Of a DNA stretch of 64,000 nucleotides, positions 27,170 through 36,953 are shown piece after piece. The notes under the pieces are model-generated. The model made no database searches, had not been told where the DNA came from, and saw only the letters and a list, made by a program, of their open reading frames with translations. The translations under genes were made by a program, and so were the position numbers. How positions within the stretch are numbered: the first letter of the stretch is position 1; each line of letters begins with the position of its first letter. The DNA is from CAYUYV01 sp050331455 (lineage in GTDB: Bacteria; Pseudomonadota; Alphaproteobacteria; JAJFIK01): NCBI GenBank assembly GCA_050331455.1, contig JBHJGV010000027.1:148805-212804 (forward strand), read 5' to 3'.

Positions 27170-27898
27170 TTAGATCACCGTGCCGATCCCGTTCGACACG
27201 TTATGCCCCACAACGGGCAACACGATGCTTCCCGTGCGCTCACGGATCCACAGCACAAAGAGCGACGGACCGCCCGTGAGAGCCATGGCCATCCCGTCAA
27301 AGCTCAACCCGGCTTGCCCCACCTCCAGAGCATGGACGAGGCCGAAGAGCAGGGCCACCATCAGCCCCCCATAGCCGATCGGCGTGCCGAAAATCCGGGT
27401 TCGGTTCGGAAAGGCCTCGTTCATGACAAAGAGCAAAAGACCGGAAAAGAACAACTCTTCTTCGAGCCCGGGCATGGTCCACTGGAAGAGGATCGTCTCA
27501 AGATCGGACGGTCCGCCTGCGTTGGCCACATTCAAGGTGATGATGAGAACCATGAGGGCCGCAAAGAGGGCGTAGGCGGCACCCGGTCTCGGGCCCTGGG
27601 ACCAGGTCAACCCCACCTTACGCCAGCCGAACACGGGCAGCGAAACCACGATCATCATACCGATGAACGACAGGGTCTTGCCCGTCCAGTTCCACCGGGC
27701 GTCGGGTACGAGTTCGGGCAGGATCCTGAAGCCCCGGGTCAAGAGCGCAGTGTTGAGACAATAAAGTACCATGGCCAGGAGAAGCCATTTCCATCGCCCG
27801 CTTTTCGGGAAAATCAGAAGGCCGACAAGTCCCACCGCAGCGAAAACACCGATCTGTGCGCCCAGGGTGAGAAGGTCCTGAAGCGTGGCATCGGACAT
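27170..27898 (-). CDS. CPBP family intramembrane protease-like protein
   Basis: A 242-residue multi-pass membrane protein of the CAAX protease / bacteriocin-processing (Abi) family. Motif 1 is GLEEELFFSG near residue 140, where the usual Arg of EExxxR is Ser. Motif 2 is FGLVHAL near residue 188, and motif 3 is VGHNVSN near residue 232. The glutamates and both histidines needed for a glutamic intramembrane protease are present. The substrate is unknown. It converges on ubiD. Confidence 0.8.
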   Translation of the reverse strand: MSDATLQDLLTLGAQIGVFAAVGLVGLLIFPKSGRWKWLLLAMVLYCLNTALLTRGFRILPELVPDARWNWTGKTLSFIGMMIVVSLPVFGWRKVGLTWSQGPRPGAAYALFAALMVLIITLNVANAGGPSDLETILFQWTMPGLEEELFFSGLLLFVMNEAFPNRTRIFGTPIGYGGLMVALLFGLVHALEVGQAGLSFDGMAMALTGGPSLFVLWIRERTGSIVLPVVGHNVSNGIGTVI

Positions 27899-27934
27899 GA
27901 TCGACCTCCCCTCTCCAACATCCCCATTGACCCG

Positions 27935-28363
27935 TCAGACGATCTTCAAACTACCATCTTCGTTGAAGTCGAAAGCGCCATAGGCCACCTCCCACAGGTA
28001 ACCGTCCGGGTCCGAAAAATATCCCGAATGACCGCCCCAAAACGTATCATGGGCCGGCTTTTCGATTTTACCGCCGGCCGCCTGTGCCCGTTCCAGGAGC
28101 GGGGCGACCTCGTCCTTGCGGCGCACATTATGCGCCAGTGCAAAGCCCGGAAATGTGGACCGCGGATGATTGAAGACTTCCGAGACGTCCAGCGCGAGCT
28201 TCTCGTAAGGATAAAGCGCAAGCTTGGTCCCATTGGTCTCAAAAAAAACGATGGATTTTTCCAGCCCCCAACCGACGGGAAGGCCGAGCCCGTCGCAATA
28301 GAAGCGAAAACTCCGCTCCAAATCCTGGACACCGAGCGTGATGATTGAAATCCTGGGCTCCAT
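27935..28363 (-). CDS. VOC / glyoxalase-like domain protein
   Basis: A 142-residue protein with the vicinal oxygen chelate fold: ISIITLGVQDLERSFRFYCD at the N-terminus, then FFETNGTKLALYP, then WGGHSGYFSDPDGYLWEV near residue 109. The glyoxalase/dioxygenase superfamily covers many reactions, so the substrate is open. The ATG at 28363 has AGAAAGG upstream and starts exactly at the domain; the frame continues to 29098 without supporting similarity. It is divergent from the GNAT gene. Confidence 0.85.
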   Translation of the reverse strand: MEPRISIITLGVQDLERSFRFYCDGLGLPVGWGLEKSIVFFETNGTKLALYPYEKLALDVSEVFNHPRSTFPGFALAHNVRRKDEVAPLLERAQAAGGKIEKPAHDTFWGGHSGYFSDPDGYLWEVAYGAFDFNEDGSLKIV

Positions 28364-28390
28364 GGCGGGCGACCTTTCTGTATTCCCATG

Positions 28391-28426
28391 GGACGGGGCG
28401 GGAAGGAGGGACGGGGCGGGAAGGAG
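28391..28426. repeat. 18-bp perfect tandem duplication
   Basis: GGACGGGGCGGGAAGGAG occurs twice back to back (28391-28408 and 28409-28426) in the divergent region between the VOC and GNAT genes. Confidence 0.9.
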
Positions 28427-28512
28427 AGCCGGCGCGAAACGCCCCGCCGCCAATGTTCGCGCCTTGTTATTGACGGTGTTTAGCCTGCGATGGCATAAGC
28501 GGACAAGACAAT

Positions 28513-28546
28513 TTGTTTGGATCCGCCCATTGTTTGGATCCGCCCA
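28513..28546. repeat. 17-bp perfect tandem duplication
   Basis: TTGTTTGGATCCGCCCA occurs twice back to back (28513-28529 and 28530-28546), about 60 bases before the GNAT start. It is unrelated in sequence to the 18-bp duplication 90 bases away. Confidence 0.9.
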
Positions 28547-28603
28547 CCATGCGCGCGGGTCGTCGGGATCCCCGGCACAAGGGTCAAAAGCGAGTTTGAA
28601 AAA

Positions 28604-29206
28604 ATGGGCTCGATTGCAAACCAAAGCGCTGAGACCGCGTTGACTCTCCGCCCGGCCGTTCCGGCGGATGCCCAAGCGCTCAGCCGGCTTGCCCGCGCGG
28701 CCAAGGCCCAATGGGGCTATGATGCGGGCTTCATGGAGGCCGCCCGGTCCGAACTGACGGTTACCCCGGACATGATTGAGCAGGACGTGGTGCGCGTGGC
28801 GGAACGGGGAGGCCGGACCGTCGGTTTTTACGTTTTGTCGAGCTTCGAAAGCGATCCTCCCATGGCGGATGGGTCCGTCGATGTTCTGGACCTCGACATG
28901 GTGTTCGTCGCACCGGAGGCGATGGGCCAGGGGGTCGGCAAAGCGTTGATGGCCCATGCGGCCGCCAAGGCCGTGACCCTGGGCGCCGGCGCCCTGGCGG
29001 TTGTCGCCGATCCCTTTGCCGAGCCGTTCTACCGCCATCTGCATTTCATGCCCGCGGACCGGGTGGCCTCCGGATCGATCCCGGGCCGGTCCCTGCAAAG
29101 GCTTTTGCTGACGCTCGATCCGGCCGGGCCGGGCCGTGAGGGCCCACGCCGCCCTGCCGCCGGGGGCCTTGCCCCACCGGACCCCATTGCCGGGAGGCTT
29201 CCATGA
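28604..29206 (+). CDS. GNAT family N-acetyltransferase
   Basis: An acetyl-CoA-dependent acyltransferase of about 200 residues. The domain begins with LTLRPAVPADAQALSRLARA near residue 13. The beta-4/acetyl-CoA region is VLDLDMVFVAPEAMGQGVG, with QGVGKAL giving the pyrophosphate loop near residue 110, followed by PFYRHLHF. The substrate is unknown. The start at 28604 is preferred over 28517, which lies inside the repeat. It overlaps the MAPEG start by 4 bases (ATGA), so they are probably coupled. Confidence 0.83.
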   Translation: MGSIANQSAETALTLRPAVPADAQALSRLARAAKAQWGYDAGFMEAARSELTVTPDMIEQDVVRVAERGGRTVGFYVLSSFESDPPMADGSVDVLDLDMVFVAPEAMGQGVGKALMAHAAAKAVTLGAGALAVVADPFAEPFYRHLHFMPADRVASGSIPGRSLQRLLLTLDPAGPGREGPRRPAAGGLAPPDPIAGRLP

Positions 29207-29649
29207 CCGGTTTCGCCGTTCCGATCACGACCCTTTATGCCGGGTTGAACGCGCTTTTGCTCATCGCCCTGGCCTTCTGGGTCGTGCGCATGCGCCAGGC
29301 CACCCAGACCGTGCTCGGCACAACCCCTTCCCATACGGATAATCCCGGCCTGGATGATCGGCTGGAACGGGCATGCCGTGCCCATGGCAATGCGGTGGAG
29401 TACATCCCCGTGGCCCTGATCCTGATCCTGGTGCTGGAACTGATGGGCCAGTCCGTCTACCTCCTGCACGGGCTCGGCCTCGGGCTGACCGTCGGCCGGA
29501 TCCTCCATGCCCAGGGCCTTGCCACAAGCCGCGGGGCCACGCCCGGGCGCCTGGCCGGCACAGCGATGACCTGGGGCGTCTTCATAATCGGAGGGCTCGC
29601 CGCTATCGTCACGGCGTTCCAGGCTGTTTGGGTGCCCGGTCCCCAGTGA
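29203..29649 (+). CDS. MAPEG family membrane protein
   Basis: A 148-residue protein with four hydrophobic segments, of the MAPEG family (membrane-associated proteins in eicosanoid and glutathione metabolism). The family motif RAHGNAVEYIPVALILILV is near residue 59. Bacterial members may be glutathione-dependent, though roles are mostly unproven. gshA, elsewhere in the window, shows that glutathione is made. It is translationally coupled to the GNAT gene. Confidence 0.85.
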   Translation: MTGFAVPITTLYAGLNALLLIALAFWVVRMRQATQTVLGTTPSHTDNPGLDDRLERACRAHGNAVEYIPVALILILVLELMGQSVYLLHGLGLGLTVGRILHAQGLATSRGATPGRLAGTAMTWGVFIIGGLAAIVTAFQAVWVPGPQ

Positions 29650-29746
29650 CCGATCCGGGTCGGGTCCGAGCCTCCATGCCAGCCCGCTTACCAACGACCG
29701 TTCCGGCCCATGATCCCCTGGGCTGGGCCCCCTTGAGGAGTGCTCC

Positions 29747-31102
29747 ATGGCTGCTGATCCCGCCGATGTCCGTCCCCTGTTCGATATCGCAGACCGCCTG
29801 ATTGCGGAGGCCCGGCGCCTGGGCGCCGACGCCGCCGATGTGCTGGCGGTGGACGGGACCGCCGTGGAGGCCGGCTGCCGTCTCGGCGCCGTGGAGGATA
29901 TCGGACGCTCCGAAACCCGGGATCTGGGCCTTCGGGTCATGGTGGGCCAACGCCAGGCGTCGGTGTCCACCACCGATCTCAGCGAACGCGGCCTTGCGCC
30001 CCTCGCCGAGCGGGCCGTGGCCATGGCGCGCCATGCGCCGGAGGATCCCTTTTGTGGCCTCGCGCCGGAAGACCGGCTGGCACGCGAGGTCCCGGATCTC
30101 GACCTCCTCGACACGGCCGAGCCGGACACCGAAGCGCTCTACGCCATGGCCCTCGAAGCCGAGGACGTGGCGCGCCAGGGCAATCGCATCGTCAATTCGA
30201 ACGGCGCCGGCGCGGGCTATTCGCGCACCCGCGTGGTCCTCGCCACATCGGCCGGCTTTGCCCGGGCCTATGGCGTCACCAGTTACAGCCTGTCCTGCAC
30301 CGTCGTGGCCGGGGACGAAAACGGCATGGAAGTGGACGGGGATTTCGGGTCGGCCCGCCATTTCGCGGATCTTCGGGCGCCGGCCGAGATCGGCCGGGAG
30401 GCGGCGCACCGGGCGAGCCGGCGGCTCGGCCCCCGCAAGATCGCCACAGCCCAACGGCCCATTATTTTCGACCCGCGCATGGCCGCGGGCCTTGTCGGTC
30501 ATTTCCTGGGCGCCATTTCGGGCAGCGCTGTGGCCCGGGGAACCTCATTCCTCAAGGACGCCATGGGCACGGCCGTCTTCGCGCCGGGCATCACGATCCG
30601 CGACGATCCGCACAAACCGCGCGGCCTGCGCTCCAAACCCTTTGACGGCGAAGGCGTGGCGAACCGCGCCATGGCCCTGGTGGAAGGCGGCCAGCTCACC
30701 ACCTGGCTGCTGGACTGCGCAACGGCGCGCCAGCTCGGGCTCGAAACCACAGGCCATGCCAGCCGGGGCGTCGGCGGTCCCCCCTCGCCCTCGGCCACCA
30801 ATGTCTGGCTGGAGCCCGGCCCCCTGACGCCGGACGGCCTGATGGCGGACATCGCTGACGGGTTTTTCGTGACCACCCTGTTCGGCCAGGGCGTCAATGG
30901 AGTGACCGGAGATTACAGCCGCGGCGCGGCCGGCTTTCACATCAAGGACGGCGTGCTCGATCACGCCGTGAGCGAAGTCACGGTCGCCGGCAATCTGAAA
31001 GACATGTTCCGGCAGATGACCCCGGCCAACGATCTGGAGTTCCGGCGCGGCGTGGACGCACCCACGGTGCGGGTGGACGGGATGACCATCGCGGGGGCCT
31101 GA
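29747..31102 (+). CDS. pmbA: TldD/PmbA family metallopeptidase subunit
   Basis: The PmbA (TldE) half of the TldD-PmbA protease, which in other bacteria processes peptide antibiotics and degrades antitoxins. The 451 residues match PmbA along the length: ADAADVLAVDG near residue 26, GLRVMVGQRQASVSTTD near residue 62, and NGAGAGYSRTR near residue 148. GLVGHFLGAISGSAVARG and the C-terminal NLKDMFRQM complete the pattern. The metal-binding motif belongs to TldD, which is not in the window. Upstream bases 29650-29746 show no gene. Confidence 0.9.
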   Translation: MAADPADVRPLFDIADRLIAEARRLGADAADVLAVDGTAVEAGCRLGAVEDIGRSETRDLGLRVMVGQRQASVSTTDLSERGLAPLAERAVAMARHAPEDPFCGLAPEDRLAREVPDLDLLDTAEPDTEALYAMALEAEDVARQGNRIVNSNGAGAGYSRTRVVLATSAGFARAYGVTSYSLSCTVVAGDENGMEVDGDFGSARHFADLRAPAEIGREAAHRASRRLGPRKIATAQRPIIFDPRMAAGLVGHFLGAISGSAVARGTSFLKDAMGTAVFAPGITIRDDPHKPRGLRSKPFDGEGVANRAMALVEGGQLTTWLLDCATARQLGLETTGHASRGVGGPPSPSATNVWLEPGPLTPDGLMADIADGFFVTTLFGQGVNGVTGDYSRGAAGFHIKDGVLDHAVSEVTVAGNLKDMFRQMTPANDLEFRRGVDAPTVRVDGMTIAGA

Positions 31103-31226
31103 GGCCGCCGCCGGGTCTGGACGCAGGCAACAGGCCGTGCAACACACCGGTCTGTGCCACGGCGGGACACCGCGGCCGGGCGCCCCCGCGGCGCCTCCAC
31201 CAGGCAAACGGAAAGGACGGGCGACC

Positions 31227-31472
31227 ATGGCCAAACAATTGCTGCATCTTGTGTTCGGCGGCGAACTCACCTCCCTTGAGGGGGAGATCGAGTTCGAAAA
31301 CGTGGCCGGCCTCGATATCGTGGGCATCTACCCGAATTACGCCGAAGCGTTCAAAGCCTGGCGCGGTGCCGCCCAGAAGACCGTGGACAATGCGAAAATG
31401 CGCTATTTCATCGTTCACATGCATCGCTTGCTCGACCCGGAGACGAATGTCGAGCACCACCAGACCCTGTGA
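31227..31472 (+). CDS. DUF4170 domain-containing protein
   Basis: A small conserved 81-residue protein beginning MAKQLLHLVFGGEL and containing DIVGIYPNYAEAFKAWR and YFIVHMHRLLDP. The family is largely alphaproteobacterial and of unknown function. It often lies between pmbA or inositol phosphatase genes and an MsbA-like exporter with LPS genes, as partly seen here. The start at 31227 is set by AAAGGACGG upstream and the family N-terminus. Confidence 0.85.
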   Translation: MAKQLLHLVFGGELTSLEGEIEFENVAGLDIVGIYPNYAEAFKAWRGAAQKTVDNAKMRYFIVHMHRLLDPETNVEHHQTL

Positions 31473-31536
31473 CGGCGCGCGGCCCCTGCCGCATGCCCCT
31501 TTTGCAAAGCGCCCCATAGCCTCGAGATGACCCGAC

Positions 31537-33363
<1,827 letters not shown>

Positions 33364-33394
33364 TGCCGCCGATCTGTCGGGCGAGGCTGTGCCG

Positions 33395-34408
33395 TTAGCC
33401 GCCGGTCATGGACATGTGGCGGGCCACCGCCGCGGTGCCGGCCTCCAGGCTTTCCTCGAAGGCATGGCGTTCGGGCTTGCGCCCGATGGCCTGGTCCAGC
33501 ACCCGGTCGATCAGGTCGTCTTCGGGACTATCGCGCAGTGCCGCACGCAGATCGGCATTCTCGCCCCGCCCCAGGCACAGATAAAGCTGGCCTGTACAGG
33601 TCACGCGGACTCGGTTGCAGCCCGCACAGAAATTTTCCGTCAGCGGCGTGATAAAGCCGAGGCGCCCGCCGGTCTCCTCCACCCGCACATACCGGGCCGG
33701 CCCGCCCGTGCGATCGGGCAGCGGCGTCAGGCTCCAGCGTGCGGCGAGGCTGTCGCGGACAGCCGTCAAAGGCAGGAACTGGTCGCGGCGGTCCTCGCCC
33801 GTTTCGGCCATGGGCATCACCTCGATCAAGGTCAAATCGAAGCCCTCGCCATGGGCCCAGGCCACCATGTCCGGGATTTCCCCGGCATTGTCCGCCGCAA
33901 GGGCCACGGTGTTGATCTTGATCTTGAGGCCCGCGGCCTTCGCCGCCTGGAGACCAGCCAGGACCTGGGCAAGGTCGCCGCCGCGGGTCACGCGGCTGAA
34001 GGTATCGGGCCGCAGGCTGTCCAGCGACACATTGAGCCGGCGCACGCCGGCCGCCGCCAGCCCCTCGGCAAAGCGCGCCAACTGGGTCGCATTGGTGGTC
34101 AAAGTGAGTTCGGACAGGACCCCCGCCTTCAGATCCTCGCCCAGCCAGCCGATCAGATCCATGACGCCCCGGCGCACCAGGGGCTCGCCCCCCGTTAGCC
34201 GGATCTTGTGGACGCCGCGCCGCATGAAGGCCCGGGCCAGCCGCGCCAGTTCCTCAAGGCTCAGGACCTCCCGCTTGGGCAGAAAGGTCATGTCCTCGGC
34301 CATGCAATAGGTGCAGCGCAGATCGCAGCGATCCGTCACCGACAGGCGCAGATATTCGATGGTCCGTCCGAACGGATCGATCAGCGGCGTGGCGGCACGG
34401 GCGGTCAT
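33395..34408 (-). CDS. moaA: GTP 3',8-cyclase
   Basis: A radical-SAM enzyme starting molybdenum cofactor synthesis by rearranging GTP with MoaC. The 337 residues include the SAM cluster motif CDLRCTYC near residue 27, LTGGEPLVRRG near residue 73, and the second cluster CAGCNRVRVTCTGQLYLC near residue 262. The conserved C-terminal Gly-Gly is intact. The ATG at 34408 matches the family start; the open frame to 34456 is not conserved. No other moa gene is nearby. Confidence 0.95.
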   Translation of the reverse strand: MTARAATPLIDPFGRTIEYLRLSVTDRCDLRCTYCMAEDMTFLPKREVLSLEELARLARAFMRRGVHKIRLTGGEPLVRRGVMDLIGWLGEDLKAGVLSELTLTTNATQLARFAEGLAAAGVRRLNVSLDSLRPDTFSRVTRGGDLAQVLAGLQAAKAAGLKIKINTVALAADNAGEIPDMVAWAHGEGFDLTLIEVMPMAETGEDRRDQFLPLTAVRDSLAARWSLTPLPDRTGGPARYVRVEETGGRLGFITPLTENFCAGCNRVRVTCTGQLYLCLGRGENADLRAALRDSPEDDLIDRVLDQAIGRKPERHAFEESLEAGTAAVARHMSMTGG

Positions 34409-34522
34409 GGCGCGGGGCTTCCCTTGTTGTGGGTGGGCGTTAAGGCCAAGGTCCAAAAGTGGTCCTTCAAGCGGCGCGGCGCAATGGCCGACCCGGCGGC
34501 CATGCCGGAGAGCGGCCGCCGA

Positions 34523-35833
34523 TTACAGGGACCGGGCGACCCGGAACCCCAGGCTGGGCAACCGGGTCTCAAGGGCGCGGGCCTCCCGCACACCAACCTC
34601 CAGCGCCGGCGCCGGATCGGCCCAGGACCCGCCGCGGATCATGCGTGCCGACAGGGGCGCGGCGCACGCGGTGACCCAGGCCGAGCCATCGGTGGGGGCA
34701 TCGCGATAATCCGGATGAAAACAATCCTCGACCCATTCCGCCACATTGCCGGCCATGTCATGCAGGCCCAGCGCATTGGGTGGGAAGGACGCCACGGGCG
34801 CCGCGCCGTCCTCGGGACAGGCCGCGAACCGCGCGCCGCTGGGAACGGTCGCATCGCAGACCGGGTCCGCATTCCCCCAGGCATAGCGCGTGGTCGCCCC
34901 GGCGCGCGCGGCGAATTCCCACTCCGCCTCCGTGGGCAGACGATAGACAAGGCCGGTCTCCCCGCTCAGCCAGCGTACATAATCGTGGGCATCGCTCCAG
35001 GACACATGGATGACCGGCCGGCGTCCACGCCCCCAGCCGCCATCGCCGCCGGCGGCCTCCGGTCCGTCACCCTGACACCCCCCGGCCGAAACGCAGGCCT
35101 GCCACTGCGCCCAGGTCACTTCGGTGCGCGCGAGTGCGAAAGCCTCAAGGCGTACTGTGTGGACAGGACTCGCGCTTCCGGCGGCGCCCTCGGCACCGGT
35201 TTCGGCGCCCATCACGAAGGTGCCGCCGGCAACCCGCACCATCGCCGGAGCAGGAAAATCCGTACGCGGCGTGATCGGGCGGTCCTGGGTGAGCAGCCAG
35301 GCCGCGGCGAGGCCCCCGGCGAGCGCCGCAGCAGCGACTGCCGCGGCCAGAAACCAACGCTCGCCATCAAGATGGGGATCGACAGGCGTTGCAATCCCAG
35401 GAAGATCCCCGTCGCCTTCTCCAGCGGACCAGGATGCGGCGGGCCGGCCGATCCGGGCCTCAAGCGCCGCCTCGATACCGGGCCAGGGGTCCTTTCGCCG
35501 GTCACCGGACCATCCGTCCAAGGAGATCCGGTCCCGTCCGACAAGGCTGCGATGGAGAGGGGTCGCGTCGAGAGTCACGACCAGACAGGCGGCGCGGTAT
35601 CCGGCCTTGGACAGATCGCGCAAGACCCACCGGGACCGGGCCGCAGCAGCCGACCACACGACGACCACGCAGGCTGCGCCGTCGCAGGCCTGAGCGACCG
35701 CCTCCCGCCAGGACGCGCCCACATCCATGCGCTGATCCCACCACAGGCTGTAACCGGCATTGCGAATGGCGCGGACAATGGGCACCACCCGGTCGAAGTC
35801 ATCACGGGCGTAGCTGATGAAGACCTCCGCCAT
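34523..35833 (-). CDS. TIR domain - transmembrane - FGE-sulfatase domain fusion protein
   Basis: A 436-residue protein. Residues 1-115 form a TIR domain: MAEVFISYARDD, LWWDQRMDVGASWREAV, then VVVVWSAAAARSRWV. The position normally holding the catalytic NADase Glu is Asp73 (SRWVLRD). One membrane segment spans about residues 160-182. Residues 195-436 are a formylglycine-generating-enzyme-like domain: GGTFVMGAETG, YRLPTEAEWEFAARAG, GLHDMAGNVAEWVED, and RMIRGGSWADP at the end. The C-terminal cysteines that carry true FGE activity are absent, so this is probably a ligand-binding or signalling version. The start has GAGGGACGG upstream. The gene stands alone; a role in stress or phage sensing is only a guess. 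Confidence 0.85.
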   Translation of the reverse strand: MAEVFISYARDDFDRVVPIVRAIRNAGYSLWWDQRMDVGASWREAVAQACDGAACVVVVWSAAAARSRWVLRDLSKAGYRAACLVVTLDATPLHRSLVGRDRISLDGWSGDRRKDPWPGIEAALEARIGRPAASWSAGEGDGDLPGIATPVDPHLDGERWFLAAAVAAAALAGGLAAAWLLTQDRPITPRTDFPAPAMVRVAGGTFVMGAETGAEGAAGSASPVHTVRLEAFALARTEVTWAQWQACVSAGGCQGDGPEAAGGDGGWGRGRRPVIHVSWSDAHDYVRWLSGETGLVYRLPTEAEWEFAARAGATTRYAWGNADPVCDATVPSGARFAACPEDGAAPVASFPPNALGLHDMAGNVAEWVEDCFHPDYRDAPTDGSAWVTACAAPLSARMIRGGSWADPAPALEVGVREARALETRLPSLGFRVARSL

Positions 35834-35866
35834 GCCGTCCCTCGTTTCCTTCGTACCGGGTGCGGA

Positions 35867-36895
35867 TCACCCCCTGACGACACCCTTTTCGATCAGGCTC
35901 CTGGCCGTCAGAACGATGGTCTCGTCGTCGGGCCGGGGCTCCCAGGCGAGCATGGTCCGGGCTTTTTCGTTGCTTACGGCACGGCGCTTGCCCAGTTCGA
36001 ACAGAATGCCGCCGATGGCCGGGTCGAACCGGCCCATGAGGCGGATCAGGACATCCGGCGCCTCGCGGGACGGCACCCGGCGCGCGATCTCGGGCATATG
36101 GCTTTTCAGCACCCGGCCGATTTCCAGCATGGAGTAATAGCCCGATGCTGCGATGAAGCGTTCGCCCGCGGCATCGGGATGCTCCATGGCCCGCACATGC
36201 AGATCGGCAACATCGCGGACATCCACGATGGGATAGCCGATGCGGGGCGCCATGGGGATGCGCCCGGAGATAAGCTGGCGCACCACCTCCACCGAACTGC
36301 CATAGTCCTTCTCCAGGACCGGTCCCAGCACCAGGGAAGGATTGACGGCGGTCAGTTCGAAGCCGCCATGGTGGTCCTGGAAGGCCCAGGCTGCCCGCTC
36401 GGCCAGGGTTTTCGATTTTTCATAGGAGCCGATATCGTCCGCATCGGGATTGGACCAGTCCGCTTCCGTGAAGGGCGTCTCGCGCCCTCCGGTGCCATAG
36501 GCGACCGCCGCGACGGAGGAGGTGAGAACAACGCGCTTGATCCCGGCATCGGCCGCAGCCTTCAGCACCCGCACCGTTCCCCCGCGGGCCGGCACGATCA
36601 GGTCGTTCTCGTCTTTGGGGCGCGTGATGGGCAGGGGCGAGGCCACATGCATGACATAGGTGCAGCCTGTGACCGCTTCGGCCCAGCCCTGATCCGCCAT
36701 CAGGTCCGCCTCGACAAAGCGCAGGCCGTCCGTCTCCACGCCCTGGCCCTTGATCAACGCCGTGACGGATGGTGCGCGGGCTGCATCGCGCAAGGTCCCG
36801 GTAACATCATAGCCGCGCTTGATGAGCAGCGCGATGATCCGTGTCGCAATGAAACCCGAAGCACCGGTCACCAGGACGCGCGCACGCTCCGCCAT
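35867..36895 (-). CDS. NAD-dependent epimerase/reductase, dihydroflavonol reductase-like
   Basis: An extended short-chain dehydrogenase of 342 residues. The Rossmann motif VTGASGFIATRI is near residue 9, the catalytic Ser lies in VVLTSSVAAVAYG near residue 122, and the Tyr-Lys pair is in SYEKSKTLAE near residue 156. The pattern matches the dihydroflavonol-4-reductase/aldehyde reductase group, which acts on carbonyls with NADPH; the substrate is unknown. It lies just upstream of the TIR-FGE gene on the same strand with a 33-base gap, so cotranscription is possible. Confidence 0.87.
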   Translation of the reverse strand: MAERARVLVTGASGFIATRIIALLIKRGYDVTGTLRDAARAPSVTALIKGQGVETDGLRFVEADLMADQGWAEAVTGCTYVMHVASPLPITRPKDENDLIVPARGGTVRVLKAAADAGIKRVVLTSSVAAVAYGTGGRETPFTEADWSNPDADDIGSYEKSKTLAERAAWAFQDHHGGFELTAVNPSLVLGPVLEKDYGSSVEVVRQLISGRIPMAPRIGYPIVDVRDVADLHVRAMEHPDAAGERFIAASGYYSMLEIGRVLKSHMPEIARRVPSREAPDVLIRLMGRFDPAIGGILFELGKRRAVSNEKARTMLAWEPRPDDETIVLTARSLIEKGVVRG

Positions 36896-36953
36896 GGCCT
36901 CTCACTCCCATTCTTGTTCCGCGCCCGTCGGGCCGGCTTTTCCGTCCAGGGGG

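Noticed and set aside
28364..29098. Long N-terminal extension of the VOC protein
   Set aside because: The frame passes through two tandem duplications and is antisense to the GNAT gene. The ATG at 28363 starts exactly at the domain with a good ribosome site.
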